Shown: piece after piece, positions 11,132 to 24,785 of the stretch
Layout of the letters: every line of letters starts with the position of its first letter
Position numbering within the stretch: position 1 is the stretch's first letter
NCBI GenBank assembly: GCA_017590115.1
Contig: JAGGNK010013114.1
Coordinates: forward strand, 2,894,992-2,958,991
DNA length: 64,000 nt
Source: Montifringilla adamsi
Taxonomy: Eukaryota; Chordata; Aves; Passeriformes; Passeridae
Reading direction: 5' to 3'
Program-made: the position numbers and the translations under genes
Notes under the pieces: generated by a model
Seen by the model: the letters and a program-made list of their open reading frames with translations, nothing else
The model's database searches: none
Told to the model about the DNA's origin: nothing

Positions 11132-14100
11132 TCAGCATCACCCATCCACACTAGGATCATGTATTCCTCTTATGTTCATAGTAGTGGCATACAGGACCGT
11201 GTCAGAAATCCTAGCGACAATAGGATTCATATGTCACTGTTTTTTCCTAAGCTTTTCAGGCAGATGTTCTGCTAAAGTAAAATAAAACAAACTAAAAAAC
11301 AGGAAAAGTAAAGGTTTCACAAAATTTGCTTTGGACCACTCCATTGGAATGTTTCTCATCACTTTACAAAACTCAGCTTTTGAAACAAGTATTTAGGCAT
11401 TTGTTTCAAAATTCTTCTAAAGAAAAAAGGTATTCTGATTATTGTGTAGTTTTCTTATGTTCTCCCATGTTTTCATTTTCCTCTTTCAGTCCCTCAGGGT
11501 CTCTCCATCCTTCATGACTTTTTGATGCTGACTGCTTTAAGACTGTTCTTTAAGTATTGATGGATTTCACCATACATCACTCATGTAAATATATCTAATT
11601 CATCTAAATGTTCTTCACCTTTTACCTGAAGATGGAGCAAAAGGCAGTATCAACCTCGTCTTCTTCAGAGCAGCTGTTCGGCGCTTCCTTTCCCATTACG
11701 CATGGGGTGTGTATTCACCTTTGCCTCCCCGTGCTTTTCACATGCTTTGCTTATTTCAGTCTGTCTTTTCCTAGCCTTCTCTTGTGCAGTATTTTTTGGG
11801 TTTTTTTAAATTGTATATTTTCATGCTTGAGCTCTTCCTTTATAGTCAAATGCAGCTATATATATTGTTTCTGCCTTTTTTGTAGTGTCTTTTTGATATT
11901 CAGATCTGTAATGATCCTCTGATACAGCTGTAATATTCTCTTACAATGCTTCTTATCTTTCATCTGTATTGGAATACTTCATCACTGTGTCTTTAATAAA
12001 GTGTCTCTCAGTACTGCCAGCTCTTGACAATACCTTTATCCTTTGGATTATATTCTTTTAAAAAAGTCTTCCCAAGGCTTTTTGAACTTATTTTTGTTTA
12101 AGTCCATTGATCCTTACTTTCCTCATTTCATACCGTCCTTTACTTAGTAGTTGCCTTTTGCAATACTTTAAAAATGTTCAGACTTTTTAGCTAGTCCTCC
12201 CCAGTATGAGTGGGGGGAGAAATAAATAGCTATTTCTCTTAGTACTATATTTCCCCACAATATTTCGTTTCTGTTTAATTTTGAGCTTAAGGGGCTCCCA
12301 AAAGTCATTTTGGCCTTATGGTTAAGATAGTTAGGCATATGTGTTCTTTTTGTGGCAATTGTGTATATGTTCAGTCTTGCAGCAGGTGGATGTGTTCAGA
12401 CAAGTTTCTACCCTACACTCAGTGTAGGGCAGAAGTACCAGGACTGCTTCTGCCCCACTGTGTGAAGCACTGCTGTGTGCTCCACTGCTGGGTGATTTGG
12501 GAACTAAGGCATTCTCATGTGCAGAACCTGTTTGATGAACTGCAGATGGCTTTTGCAGAGGTGGGTGACACTAAGTGCTCCTTTGTTTGGCAGAGAAGAA
12601 AACTGACTGCTTGGGGATATAGGTATGTGTATATAACCATGCATCCCAGCAAAGTTGTGGATTGTTCTTGCTTTACAGTACCAGCCTAGAAAATATGATG
12701 TGTTAACTGCTGGTTACGTGTTTTAATCAATGCACGGCTTTGTATGTTTTATTCTGTTCCCAATAAAGGCTGAATCAATTCTCTGCTTCCAGCTAAAAAT
12801 CTGTAATAGGCTGCCACTGGGAAAAACTCCTCCCTTTCTTTTTTTTTCTCCTTCATAACTTCTTGAAACTCTGACTCCTGTCTCCAATGTGACCTTAGAG
12901 CAACCATTTCCACATACCTGTCTCCCTGTTTTCCTTCCCTTTAATTCCTGGTCACGCTCAGTACTAACCTGCCAGTCCTACAGACTGGGCTGTCATGTTC
13001 CTGTAGTAGTGGCAGTTTCATCCACATTCTATGACCTCAAATTCTTCCTGTTTTATTAACCACATTCCTAACACCTGGGAATAGATAGCTCAACAGCCCA
13101 CCATATTGCTCTCCCTGGTTTGCCCTGTCCTCTCAGCATCAGCTGCCTGTTTACAAGGAAGATGGTTTTCTGTTTTATGCAAAGTCTCCCCATCACTACC
13201 CTCTTGCAGGTTGCTGGTCCATGTTGTTAGGCCAGTGCTCAATACCACCCAAGTATCCTTGCATCCTGCATCCTCAGGATCCATGCTTTGGAACTCCACT
13301 CCACAAACTCAATGTTGTGCACCAATATGTAACAGTAGATGAGATTAAAGCAGCCATGTAAATCCCACAGGGAAATGGTCTATCCCAAGCACCATCTATG
13401 CTTGTTTGCCATTTATACTGATAATTAAAAACTTATGATAGTTGCATGTCTGCCAAGAAACAAACTCCCTTGGTTGAACGGGTGAGAAAAATTTTGCAAG
13501 GCAAGATTAAATCATTCTTCCTTCTCTGCTGGGATCTGACTGTCAACCTTTCATTTGTGAATTGAGAAATTAATTGCCCCACAATGGAATCGGACTTAAA
13601 TTAGTGAGAGATTGTGTTCACTTCGCTTTCAGTGGCTCAGCTGGCAGAACTATGTCCTCGATTACCTAGACAACAAGTACCGTTCATTGTTCCATCCTTC
13701 CTCACCAATTACATTTTTCATTCTCACAGAGCATCCTATTACTATTAAAAACTGAAATGATTTACATCTGTCATCAGAGACAATTGGAGTCTTCAACCCC
13801 AAATAGGCCTTGGGTGCCCTTGTGTGATGTCCAATATTTTCCTGGGGACTGTGATTTTCAGGGCTGTGGGCAACTCTTCACTTCAAACTTTACTGAGACC
13901 AATGAGTTTACGTCAAAGTGAACCATCTCAATTTTGGCTACTCTTCCCTTGTACACAATTTCTGTCAGCTTTTGAGAATAGAGATCATCTAAGCTGTCAG
14001 TTGTATAGCATCTAAAGCTGCAAAAACAGTGCAATAAAATGTCCACTATATCCACTTATAAAATTATTTTTATTCTGTTTGTTGCTCTAATGCTATGCTA

Positions 14101-15445
14101 GATTAGCACCCTTCTGATAAAAAAAACACTGAATAACTTCTAAATTTTTGAATGAGTGGATTCAGAATAAGTAATTAATTTAACTGAGTATTTTACTGAT
14201 TTCTCTGCACCCATTTGGACTTGCCTACAGCCTTTACTTATCCTGGAATTGCCTGAGTGTAACAATTTTTGATTTTCATTTTTTGTTGCCATGGCCCTGT
14301 TGCCTAAATACATGGTTCCTCTCTCACCTCTTCTCCTCACTGCAACTACCTTCAAAGATGAGCCAATGTAAGAGCACCTGCAGAAAGGGGAGAAGAGGAA
14401 AGTGAAGCAGTTTCTATCCTCCTTCCCTTCTTCAAAGCTATTCCCAGTTTTATGACCTCCATGGATCTTCCCTCTCTAGAAAGAAAAATAGCAGAATGGA
14501 AATTGTCAAGCTTGCTCAGTGCAGCATCCTGAGCTCATGGGAAGAGCGGTCTATCTCCAGTGACACAGAGCACATGGACTTTTCATGGATAAAGGAGACA
14601 TTCCCATGGGTAAAAATTACTTACAATTCGATTCAGAAGAGCCCCTGTGAGCAAACAACAAGCTCACAGAGACATCTCTGTGTTATGGCATTTCTTGAAA
14701 CATCACTGCTGTAACACAGTGCATTGTCTGTCTCTCTTAATCTCCTTTATAATCTGGAAGAATTCATTGCAACCTAACAATTATCTGAGAAAACATTTAT
14801 GCATATAAGAATTTGGAAACAAAAAGAACTTTCAACAATTTTCTTTAATTTTAAAAGACTTAAGCTTAGCCCCTATTCCTCATATGTTCCTTAGCTTGTC
14901 ACAAGTTTCAGGAGCTCAGAAGCACAAATCCTGAAGGTGCTCAGCAGCCACAGCTGCAATCAGGTCTCTGTTTTTGAAAGGGTAAAACTTATTACACTAG
15001 TCTGAAAAAGAAAGAGAAGGATCTTGTCCATCTGCCTAATGCTTTTAACCTTTAACAGGTAATTTTGTGGTTTATGGCACAATTACAGTAAAGTGTTAGT
15101 ATTTATATAATTGAATAAGATTGATCATGTTCCTTTTGCATAGAAGCAGCATATATACCTGTTCCTCAGACAGTTAATACACTAAAACTGCTGAGTAAAA
15201 CCAGGCCTACTACTCCCTTTTGGTAGAGATCATCACTCCCCATTAAAAATGAGATTTACCGCTATTTACAAATGCCTTTCAGTTCAGCACTCAGCTTTAT
15301 ATACAGACTATTATTCTGACTTTTAGTCCAGAAACTAGGCCTGTTCTGCTTAACTTTGCATAAAGAATGCTTTCAAAAGATTTTATGGACTATAGATTAT
15401 ATTACTTCAGACTGGCTTCTGTCTTGATGTCCTCATCAATTCATT

Positions 15446-15485
15446 CTCATATTCTTATGACAGAACTCATATTCTTCTGACAGAC
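15446..15485 (+). repeat. 20-bp tandem duplication
   Basis: Two adjacent 20-bp units, each beginning CTCATATTCTT, differ at two positions. It is a simple local slippage or duplication event. Confidence 0.6.
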
Positions 15486-16391
15486 TGTAGCGAACCCATG
15501 CTGATAATTCCCTTTTCTAATGAGCCAATTTCTCTCTTTGTACGATTTCTCTATCTCTTTGGGAGAAGAAATAGGGTAACAATTCTCTCAAATGAGATAC
15601 CTTACCATTAAATTGTTTCTAAGTCACCCCAGTGCCTCTGTTTTCATGGTGCAAAGAGAAACATGAGTATGGAACACAGTTGACTAAACATTTAAGGAGA
15701 GGAGTTTACTTCCTTCTGTCACACTGTTACCCTCATGTCTGTGAGTGACTTTTATGTGGGCATTTTGGGTGAGGCTTGGAGATTTGGAGGCAGGATGATA
15801 CACTTGAGAGTCCACCAAGATAACATGGCAAATACCTAACTTTTGCTAATGCTCCCAGTAATGATCTAAGAGGAACATGTTGCTATGCTGAGCATTAATA
15901 CATTTATCACTCAATCAATCATGCAAAGAGTCTTGGCAGGACTGCCACTTGGCATGTGGGGAAGGGTCAGTCTGCAGAGTTCCTGGCAGGGGGATAACCC
16001 TTGATCTTGCAGAGTTGACATTTCCTCCTTTCCTTCTCCTATTAGCTTTTTTATCTTGGCATGTCTTAAGGGTTTGCTCTTTTCCTAAATCCCTAATGCT
16101 TTTACTTCTTTGCTATAAATTCTTTAAATTTGCTTATATTGGCTTTACCTCATCTCATCTTTTTTTTTTTATTTTTTCCCCTTGAATGGCTATTAAAAAC
16201 ATAGGTGGCAGGATAGCTTTGGTTCGCAGTTTAAATTCTTTTGACTGAAAAGAATCAGTCAAAAGTTCAGATCACAACACGCTAGCATATGTCTATGTAG
16301 TGGCTCATATGGAAAAGCAAGTGACAGAAAAGTACTCCTGCATCTTCTGCAGTCAGAGACTGGTAACAGAGATCTTCAGAGAGAGAGAGAC

Positions 16392-16417
16392 AAAAAAAAA
16401 AAAAAAAAAAAAAAAAA
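16392..16417 (+). repeat. Poly(A) tract, 26 A
   Basis: An uninterrupted A run directly after a short (GA)n run. It forms the left side of the assembly gap region. Confidence 0.85.
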
Positions 16418-16453
16418 GGACAACCCTTGAAGAAATTTTTCTAAAAAAAAAAT

Positions 16454-16494
16454 NNNNNNNNNNNNNNNNNNNNNNNNNNNNNNNNNNNNNNNNN
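16454..16494. other. Assembly gap (41 N)
   Basis: Forty-one undetermined bases lie between two poly(A) tracts. The flanks resemble each other: GGACAACCCTTGAAG after the left A run, GGACCAGCCTTAGGAAG after the right one. The left flank is probably poor-quality sequence of the same locus, so the gap may be a false duplication and its size is not trustworthy. Confidence 0.95.
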
Positions 16495-16508
16495 AACGGT
16501 AAAAAAAA

Positions 16509-16513
<5 letters not shown>

Positions 16514-16554
<41 letters not shown>
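16514..16554 (+). repeat. Poly(A) tract, 41 A
   Basis: The longest homopolymer in the window, just right of the N gap. It probably represents the same genomic A run as 16392-16417. Confidence 0.85.
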
Positions 16555-16556
<2 letters not shown>

Positions 16557-16599
16557 ACCAGCCTTAGGAAGATCTTCCTGAAATATAAGCTCAGTTTGT

Positions 16600-19500
16600 C
16601 AATTTAATTAACCTGACCAGAGAGATAGGATATAGTCATTTCAAATAGCTCAAATTGAGGATGTAAAAGTGGAAAGGAGAAAACAGAACCTTCAAATTTT
16701 TGTATTTAAGCTCACTTTAAAATTCAAATCCTCTTGAATATTTGCTACTAAGACAAGGGTGCCCATTTTTCACTCCTATGGTGTATGGCAATTATAGTTG
16801 TAAACCATAGCGTAAGAAAATCTCTCTGTAAAGATCCCAGGAAATTTGACCATGAGGTTTTCTTGCCTATTCTCTTCCCTGTTATTTTGGCCAGTTAAGA
16901 CATTACTGCAGTTTCCCAAGGGGCAGTGCAATGGTTCCAAAATGTCTACAGTGTTTTAGACTTCTTGGTTTTTGTCTCTGCATATATTATTGTGCACTTA
17001 AGTTAGAGAAACACTATCGGCAAAGCTGCATACATTAAATGGCTTTCTATATGAACAATGTATTTAGAAAACAATGACTTTGGACTGTATGTTGCAAATA
17101 AAATTCAGTGACAGATTAACAGAATTGAGACTCTTAACTCACCATTTTCTATTAAATAATCACATATTTCATTGTTCTATTTGCCTTTCCAAATTGTACA
17201 TTTCATTTTGGATTTGATGAAACTGGTAGATTGCCTATTAGATATTAATCCAAAAGCAGTCAGCACATTTTAAGTGAATATGCTCATTAAATAGGAAAGA
17301 ATTCCTGGGTCCTCCTACACAGACCAGAAAACATAAATATATTTTTGCATCCCAGGCCCATTCAGCTTCCCACAAACCACCTATGTGTATCCCCTGCAAA
17401 GATTAATATTATGGTTTTTAGTTCAAAAGGGGAGAAGTGGGGTGACCATAAAAATTTTAAGGTTTTAGAGTTGAAAACTTAACTGCCACAGTCTTATTTT
17501 GGTCTGTCTTTTCCACAGTTTTCATTCTATATATACACCTTAAAAAAACTAAAAAAAAACCCATCACCACTGAAACATCCCTTCATTTTCTTGCTTCACT
17601 CATCTTTTTCTAGAGATGTGTCAGGAGATTGGCAGCTTTCCATGAAAAGTTATTCCTGCTTCTGCTGGAAAATTCCTGATTCTGATGCATAACAATGTTG
17701 TAAAAAGAAATTCTCCAAATATAATTTAAATGTACTATTCAAGTATTTCCAACTATTTAAAGAATCTCGGTGTGGTTCCCAGTGGTATGACAACCAACAA
17801 ATGCATTCATACTTGCTTCTCCCAAGGAAAGAAAAAATGGGCATACTTAAAAATTGATGGAAGATGGATGCTTCAGCTCCATCACAGATCAGTGGGATCA
17901 CAGTGCTCATTTCCCTTCAGCACCCTTGGCCTCCATGAAAACCCAGTGTGCACAGAAATCGCCTCTCAGGCCCTATTCAGGGATAACACTGTTGAAGGAG
18001 GCAGTCCTATCTAAGATCTGCCTCCATATAAAGTAATGAGAGTCTTGAAATCTGTCCCCCAGCTCTGCTAATCTTGCTAGGATCAATTTGTTCGGATGTA
18101 AATGGCTGCTGTTCATGGGCTGTTTAATACTGAAACCCCACAGTCCCTCTCATTAATACGGACTCTCAAAGAAAACATGCTGTGCTTTTATTTGTACATC
18201 TTCATCTTCTTACTCATTACAAGTAACAGTTTTACTGAGTGTTTCAATGCCTAATCATGTCGTTGTGGGTTCTTTTTTTCCTTTCCAATCCATAGTTGTG
18301 GTTTAATATACCATTACAATTTAAAGCCCCTGTAAAGAAAAAGTGGTTCTTATCTTCTGGAGAAATGACTTTCATTAAGCATCTTCCGAAAGTGGAAGGG
18401 AGTGTGGAGGTACTCAAAGAAAAACTGTAAATTGTGGTGCTGTTAACTGCAAGCACACTAGAAGGCATAGAAGTCTCAACAGCTTTGGGAATAATGAGTC
18501 AAAATGATGGGTTTTTTGCATTAAATCTGATAGCAAATAAAGGCAGCAGTGTTTTCAGCCTGGCACTTGACTCCTGCTAAGCTTTGATCAGAGCGTGCAG
18601 CTTCAGGGACAACAAGGAGAGCGTGTCCCAAAGCCTGAAAGACCCATGTACTGTGACAACACACACCTAGCAGACTGCAGCCTGATTTCCTGGGGATATT
18701 GTGTAGTTTGTCACCTTTTGTTCCAAGCCAGTTGCTATGGTGTGGAGATCTTAGCTAACTCTTGGCTGCTTTTAGAGAAAAAAGTCAACAGATCTATGTT
18801 TATTCTCAGTTGTGACGTTCCATTATCATGTTCAGCAGCAAGCTAGTGGCTGCAGAAATGGTATAGATTAGGAAGCTACTAGACACTACAGTGAACAACC
18901 AGCATGGTTCCCATCCAGCAAAAGAAAGTTCACACCTTTGCTCTTTTACTTTCCTGTTTTTCTTTCTTCAGAATTGTCCTAGATAGGAGAGAAATCTTCT
19001 CTGCAAAAGATCCAACACTCTTCACTGTTAGAAAATTGAAGTGGTATTCAGCCTAAACGTCCTGAATTCTCTTCATTGTGATCTCTTCTGTATCTAGTTT
19101 TGTGAAAATTACAGTGAGAGGGTCACATAATACATAATACACAATATGATACTCTTAGTCACAAAATACACAGACACAGCAATATAAACCAAGGCAGAAT
19201 ACAGCTTATTAGCCTTTTTTTGTTGCTTAAATCTTGTCTTTGTGGATTCAGCTGTAATCACTTAATTCTGGGGCCTTCTTACTTCACATGAAACAGTGAC
19301 TTCTTAGGCAGCCCAAGCAGCACCAAGTCTGTAAGGTGACCAGAAAAATGCAAGACTCATTGGTGAGCTGGTCACTCGTGGCAGGCAAAACCCCTGCATA
19401 GTTAAATATCAAACAGAAGGTCAAAATAAAACCATGAACACAGACAGAGAAATGGGTAGATCAACTCACATGGTGTCTACAAGGCTCCATGACTAAACAG

Positions 19501-22500
19501 GCTGAGCAGTACTGTACAAGATTATTAACCCCTGAGAATTTATTTTCTCTAAATTGAGTGTAAAGCAGTTTCCTATTTCCAAAAAGTGTCAGAGACTACA
19601 AAATTACTGGCTAGTACTTCAACTTTTCAAGTTGAAGGTGGCATAGGAATGTGAAGCACTCTTGCTATTTAAGATGTAATCATCAGCAGCTTAAGGAATG
19701 CATTCCATGGCCTACAGAGAAAGTGGAATCTCAATGAGGAACCCATCAAAGAGTTTCTGCTGCTAATAGGTAGTAGCTGAGGAAGTAGCACAGACTCCTG
19801 GTGATCTTTGGCTGCACACCACCGAGGAGGTGGATCATTACTTTCCAAATATTAAGATGCATTATTTGAAGGAAGACACTGCAGTGACACATATCCAGTC
19901 TCAATGATTATTTACAAGTATCAAATAAGGCTTAGGCATGACAGAGATAAGTAATCATATTTTTTTTTCATAAATATATATTAATACCTGTATATGTACT
20001 TGATTTTGAGGAAAAAGCACCAAGTGCATCAAATTGTTGAACAATCTGACTGACATTCAGCAGCCAGTGTAAGACATAATTTAGTCAATGACCAGTTGTG
20101 ACTAAATCTTCTGCTGTGTGGTTTACCCATTGTAAGCATCACCTTCTACATAACAGCACAGGGGGAATTCAACATAGCTATGTTGCCATGATTCTACCAA
20201 AAAACACAGCAGTCATTAGAGTTATTTTCAAGAAAAGCTCCAGAGGTTAATAAGCATGCAATTGTTTTATACCTATGGGCCTATTAACCTACTGTTTCTT
20301 GCAGGATTTATGCACAAAACTCCGTGGGAATTCTCTAAGAAGATTTGCATGTCTCGTCCCCATTAGAGTTAATAGGAGGCATGCATATTAATGTTTTTTA
20401 CACGACAGGGAATAACCCTTTATTGAAGACTTTAATGAGAATTCTTGTTCACTCTTACTCTACCGTATTAAACCCAAAAGACAGTCCAGATATTTGTACT
20501 ATCCTTTTTCTTTCTGACTAAAATGTTCAGCTCAGAAAACTCTCTTCCCATCTCTTATTTTCTTCTTCCTATTATCACTTATCACTTCCATATTCTTCCC
20601 CTCCCACTTTTCTCTTTCATGACTAGATGGACAACTTAAGAATCTCCACTAATGTGAGGACCATTGTTCTTTTCACCTGAACAGTGTTATACCCCACCAA
20701 GCCATAGGAAAAGCAAAGAAATGCTCTGTACAACTTGGTTCTTAAGGCAACAACTAATAGAGTGGTGCAATTTCTTCCCAAAGAAACTTTTATTACAAGA
20801 TGGGTGATACAGGGTTTCAAGAAGAGAGCGGATAAGAACTTGACAGAGAAACAGTTTGAGGGTCATGAGCTACACAAATCTTATGAGGATCAGGAAATCT
20901 CTGACCTGAGCATAGCTGATGGCTGGAAGAATACTCAGGAGAAGTGTTGCACGTCATTGACCTTTCTCTCCTTTGGCTGTTTATGTAGGGTCACTGTTGG
21001 AGACAGGATACTGAAGCAGTCTGCTTGTTTCATATGATGTTGGATGTTCTGGTATTAATCAATGTCTTCATATCACCATATGCTGACCCTCCACATCAGA
21101 AGTTTAGTAGATCAAAATCTGATAAGGAAGGGGAGAAACTGCCTGCCTACTGCTTCACCCAGTGCCCAGGTGAGGCTTACCCTACAGATGGGCTTGGTAC
21201 AACAGACCTTACACAGCTCACAATAACTTCCCCTGCTTATTCTGAAGTTTAAAGGAAAAAATAGCACCAGGCTGACCCTAGGAAAGGAGGGGAGAGATAA
21301 ACACATTCTCTGACACATTCTATATGAGGAGGGGCAGAAGAATAGGAGCTGACACAGTAAAACACACTGTGAAATTAAGCTGTTAATGTGAGTATGTGCT
21401 TTTGCTAATTGTCAGAGACTCAGCACTGCAAACTGCTTCTGAGGAAGGAAAGCCCAAGGAAAATCACAGATTAGGAGATTGGTGGAAAGCAGTGGTCTTC
21501 CTCCGATGGAGAGCTTTGCTCAGATCTCAAATAACATGTCTTATCCAGTATGTTGGCAATTCCCTAAGCTGCTGGCATATACCAGTTACATGGACTTCAT
21601 TAAGCAAAGATAACTTTTTCTCAATGTTTTGATGAAGTAATCAGTGCTAGGATTTTCATGATATCTCTTTGACAATGGCTGGAGAAGACTTCCCTACTAG
21701 TTTCAACTGTGGAAGTGAAATTTTTCCTGACTCGGTTGTTTCTGGGAATGGAGCTTCTGTTTTGCCTCCTATCGCAGAACTGTGGTGTGAGGCTTCGTTG
21801 TGAAGCTGAACAGATGTTGTGCAGCATCCTAAATATACCATATGTTGCAAAGCAGGGGACGTTTATTCTTAAATGTGTAATTTGCAGAGCAATTTTGAAA
21901 CCTCTTGTGACAAATGATTCAGCTCTTCAGAGCTCTTGATTGGTGTATATCATCTAGCAGGTAGCCCTCTAGCTTGTATTTGGACTTCTCCTATGCAGTG
22001 TTTGTTGTTCTCACTTAACTTATTTGATCTAGTTAGCTTCTTTATCACTTCACAGCACAGCGCATGAATCCTCGAGAAAGGGCTACAGGTTATATAATTT
22101 AGAAATACAGTGTAGCATAGGATTTGAGGGTGTTTCTCTATGCTTGTTTTGTTACAGTGGCCAATAAAAATACCCCATGTTGACTGTAGATCTTAGAGTG
22201 TATACCTGCATCTTCCTCTTTCTCCCTCAGAACTGACTCCCTACTTTTTCTTCAGACTAATATAAAAGAAACAGATGCTTTGACTTCATTGTTCCCTATA
22301 GTGTTGCAGAGTGTCTCTCTTAAGGCAATCTTTAAGGTTGTTCCAGCAATTGCATCCTCCAAAGGATTGCTGCCTAAGAAAGGAAACAGTTTTAAATAAA
22401 AACAAAAATCCAAACAAAACCCCACAAAAAACCCACAACCAATCAAAAAAAAAAATTCAAAAATCCACCTCCATCCAAACAACAACAAAAACAGACAAAA

Positions 22501-23083
22501 AAACCCACAAACAATCAAACAAAACGTAAGATCCAACTTCTTTTTATGTCTTTGGATCCCAAAATGGACATGTAATTCATTGCACCTGTAGTCAATTATC
22601 CATTCAAAACAATTGCTATTTCACAGTGATTAGCTGATTTGCCAATGAGAGGCAGCTGGTTTTTCCATGGCCATGTAGTAAAGCACAATGAAATCTTCTG
22701 AGCCCAGATTCTTCTCTTTTTAGAACCACACAGAGAAATAACCTTTCTCCTTCAAAATAAGACTTTAATTTTAAAATAAAAAATAGCATTATTTCAGATG
22801 GAAAGGCAGTAGTATTCAATTTTAAGGTTTTCTATGTGGATAGATGTTCTCAGTGGAGCAGTAGAGACTAATTTCTTGACTCTTTCTAATGGACAATATT
22901 AAAACGTTTGGGATACTGTGTCCCTTGTTTCCTGGCTTGTGTAACTTTGTCAGTGTTGTCATGAAAACCCTCTTATGTCCTTGCTGTGCTTTTTAAGCCT
23001 TCGGGATTTTTTCTCCCAGCTACCAAGGCTGACTCTTTAGTTGCAGAAATATGAGGAACTGTTGGCCATCTCTTGTGTATAGT
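16600..23083. other. Non-coding stretch, no gene seen
   Basis: About 6.5 kb of AT-rich DNA with no recognised repeat family apart from the A/C tract at 22395-22525. An open, charged 100-residue frame at 20735-21037 is noted in the findings; it has no convincing donor site and no recognised homology. Confidence 0.5.
22395..22525. repeat. A/C-rich low-complexity tract, 130 bp
   Basis: The plus strand is dominated by A and C with almost no G: CAAACAAAACCCCAC, AACAACAACAAAAAC and similar words. Open frames across it on both strands (poly-Thr/Asn/Lys on plus, poly-Phe/Leu/Gly on minus) only reflect composition. Confidence 0.75.
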
Positions 23084-23710
23084 GTCATAGAATAGTTTGA
23101 GTTGGAAGGAACCTTTTAAAGGTCATCTTCTTCAAAATCTCTGCAAAGAGCAGGAACATCTTCCACTAGACCAGGTTGCTCAGAGCCCCTTTCAACCCAC
23201 CTTGAGTGTTACCAAGAAAGGGGCATCTACCACCTCTCTGGACAACCTGTTTCAGTGTTTTACCACCCTCATTAAAAAATGAGGGTGGTAAAAACTTTTT
23301 TCTTGTATGCCATCTAAATTAACCCTCCTTTATCTTAAAGCCATCACCTCTTGTTACATCACAACAGGCCCTGCTCTAAAGTTGGTCCCCATGGTTCTTA
23401 TAAGGCCCCTTTCAAGTACTGAATGGCTGTGATAAGGAGTCCCATAACTTCTGCAGGCTGAACAATGCTAATTCTTTCAGTCTTTCCTCATAGTAGATGT
23501 GATCCATCCCTGTAATGATCTTCATGGCCCTCCTCTGGATTAATTCCAGCAGGTCCATGTGTCCAGGTCTGTGCTGGTTCCCCAGAGCTGGACGCAGTTC
23601 TCCAGGCAGGGTTTCACAAGAGAGGAGTAGAGGGGCAGAACCACCTTTCTCAATCTGCTGGCCATGCTGCTTTGGATACAGCCCAGACCACAGCTGGCTT
23701 TATGGGCAAG
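23084..23710 (-). mobile_element. CR1 LINE, longest copy in the window (about 630 bp)
   Basis: Minus orientation. From left it has TCATAGAATAGTTTGAG and TTGGAAGGAACC (the reversed 3' end), CACCTCTCTGGACAACCTGT, TTTCAAGTACTGAATGGC, TCATGGCCCTCCTCTGGAT and CAGAGCTGGACGCAGTTCTCC. The right part reaches the C-terminal end of the CR1 reverse-transcriptase ORF: the minus frame at 23540-23725 includes [20 protein letters not shown], similar to the CR1 ORF2 end. It is 5'-truncated, carries stops and is inactive. An unusual perfect hairpin lies inside at 23258-23293. Confidence 0.9.
23258..23293. repeat. Perfect hairpin, 16-bp stem and 4-nt loop
   Basis: TTTTACCACCCTCATT (23258-23273), loop AAAA, then the exact complement (23278-23293). 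The left arm is ordinary CR1 sequence. The right arm is not, so it looks like an inverted copy made in place after insertion. Confidence 0.8.
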
Positions 23711-24451
23711 TATTTTACTAATCATAAGACATTTTTGTTGAAAAACCCATAAGTTTAAGAAAATAATCTGGTGCTATTTCTATCCTTAGTCATACTGGTT
23801 TGTAATGGGGTGAATTTCACTAGGTCAGTAATATTACACAGAATTAAAACAGATGAAAATAATTTAGAAAGGAGAACATAAAAAGGACAAGCCATAGCAT
23901 TTGGATATTTACTTTTAAGAGGTGTAGAATAATTCACTACAGATAAGCATTTGATGGAGTTACAGCTCGTAAAAGTGGTTCTCCTTCATCTAATCCTTCT
24001 GGATTCATTATCTGCATGGGATCCACTCATATTAAACCTGAGCAATGAGGTTGTAAAGGACAGTTAATGGAGGGAAAGCAACTTCTCCCTCTGTTTGCTT
24101 TAACATGTTGGTGCAGCTGTAAGGCTGAATTGTACTTTTGGTAGAGACTTCCAGGAATAGTTACTACTTTCCAGGCAAAAGTAAAGCTTTAATTTCTGCT
24201 GGTTTTTGAGAGTTTGATGATTATCAAATCAGATGAACCTGTTACAATCTAAGATGTTAACCCCATGGGAACAGCATCATGTGCTGTTGGAGCAGCATTC
24301 TTAGGATGCTAGGCTTGGAAGAAAAATAATTGTTGTCTAGTACTTAGGCCTCAATTCAGTACCTGAGCAGAGACATCTTGTGCTCAGGTATCAAGGTAAC
24401 TAAGACATCAAAAAGATGCCTGGACAGGACTAGCATGTTAGATTAAGAGAA

Positions 24452-24485
24452 GAAAACCCAACGAAAACCCTAAAACCAACCCACT
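24452..24485. repeat. A/C-rich low-complexity tract
   Basis: GAAAACCCAACGAAAACCC and ACCAACCCAC on the plus strand; A and C make up nearly all of it. Confidence 0.45.
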
Positions 24486-24785
24486 GGTTACCCATATCCT
24501 TCTGCAGCAGCAGCTAGAAATCAGTGGGGGTATCCTGGGGCATGAGCAAAGCACTGAATCAAGCCATGATATTCTGACCTCTCTTAAATGGCTAAACAGT
24601 GAAATTGCAGTCAGAGAGCTGAGGGAAGATTGCAGCTGACCAAGCAAGCAAAAACAAGGGCTAATATACCTCGTGGTATTTTTCAGTACTGGTAACCAGT
24701 ATTGTATCTAGTTTTCAATTTGATGTAATTTGATTGTATTTGATTTAATTATTCATTGAGGCTTTCTCTCCTAGTGCTTTTGAAA

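Larger units (their letters stand above)
10433..16370. other. Non-coding stretch, no gene seen
   Basis: About 6 kb without a recognisable gene. It holds a short (ATTG)n run at about 10726-10745, a G/T tract at 11097-11131 and a 20-bp tandem duplication at 15446-15485 (18 of 20 bases equal). Frames at 12318-12689 and 14496-14714 are open but match no family I know and lack convincing splice borders. Confidence 0.5.

Noticed and set aside
14496..14714. 72-residue plus frame with an in-frame GTAAAA that could be a donor
   Set aside because: The acceptor side (AATAGCAG) lacks a pyrimidine tract and no homology is recognised. It is within chance expectation for this much sequence.
23540..23725. 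Minus-strand frame resembling a reverse-transcriptase C-terminus
   Set aside because: Real homology, but it belongs to a 5'-truncated dead CR1, not to a host gene or active element.
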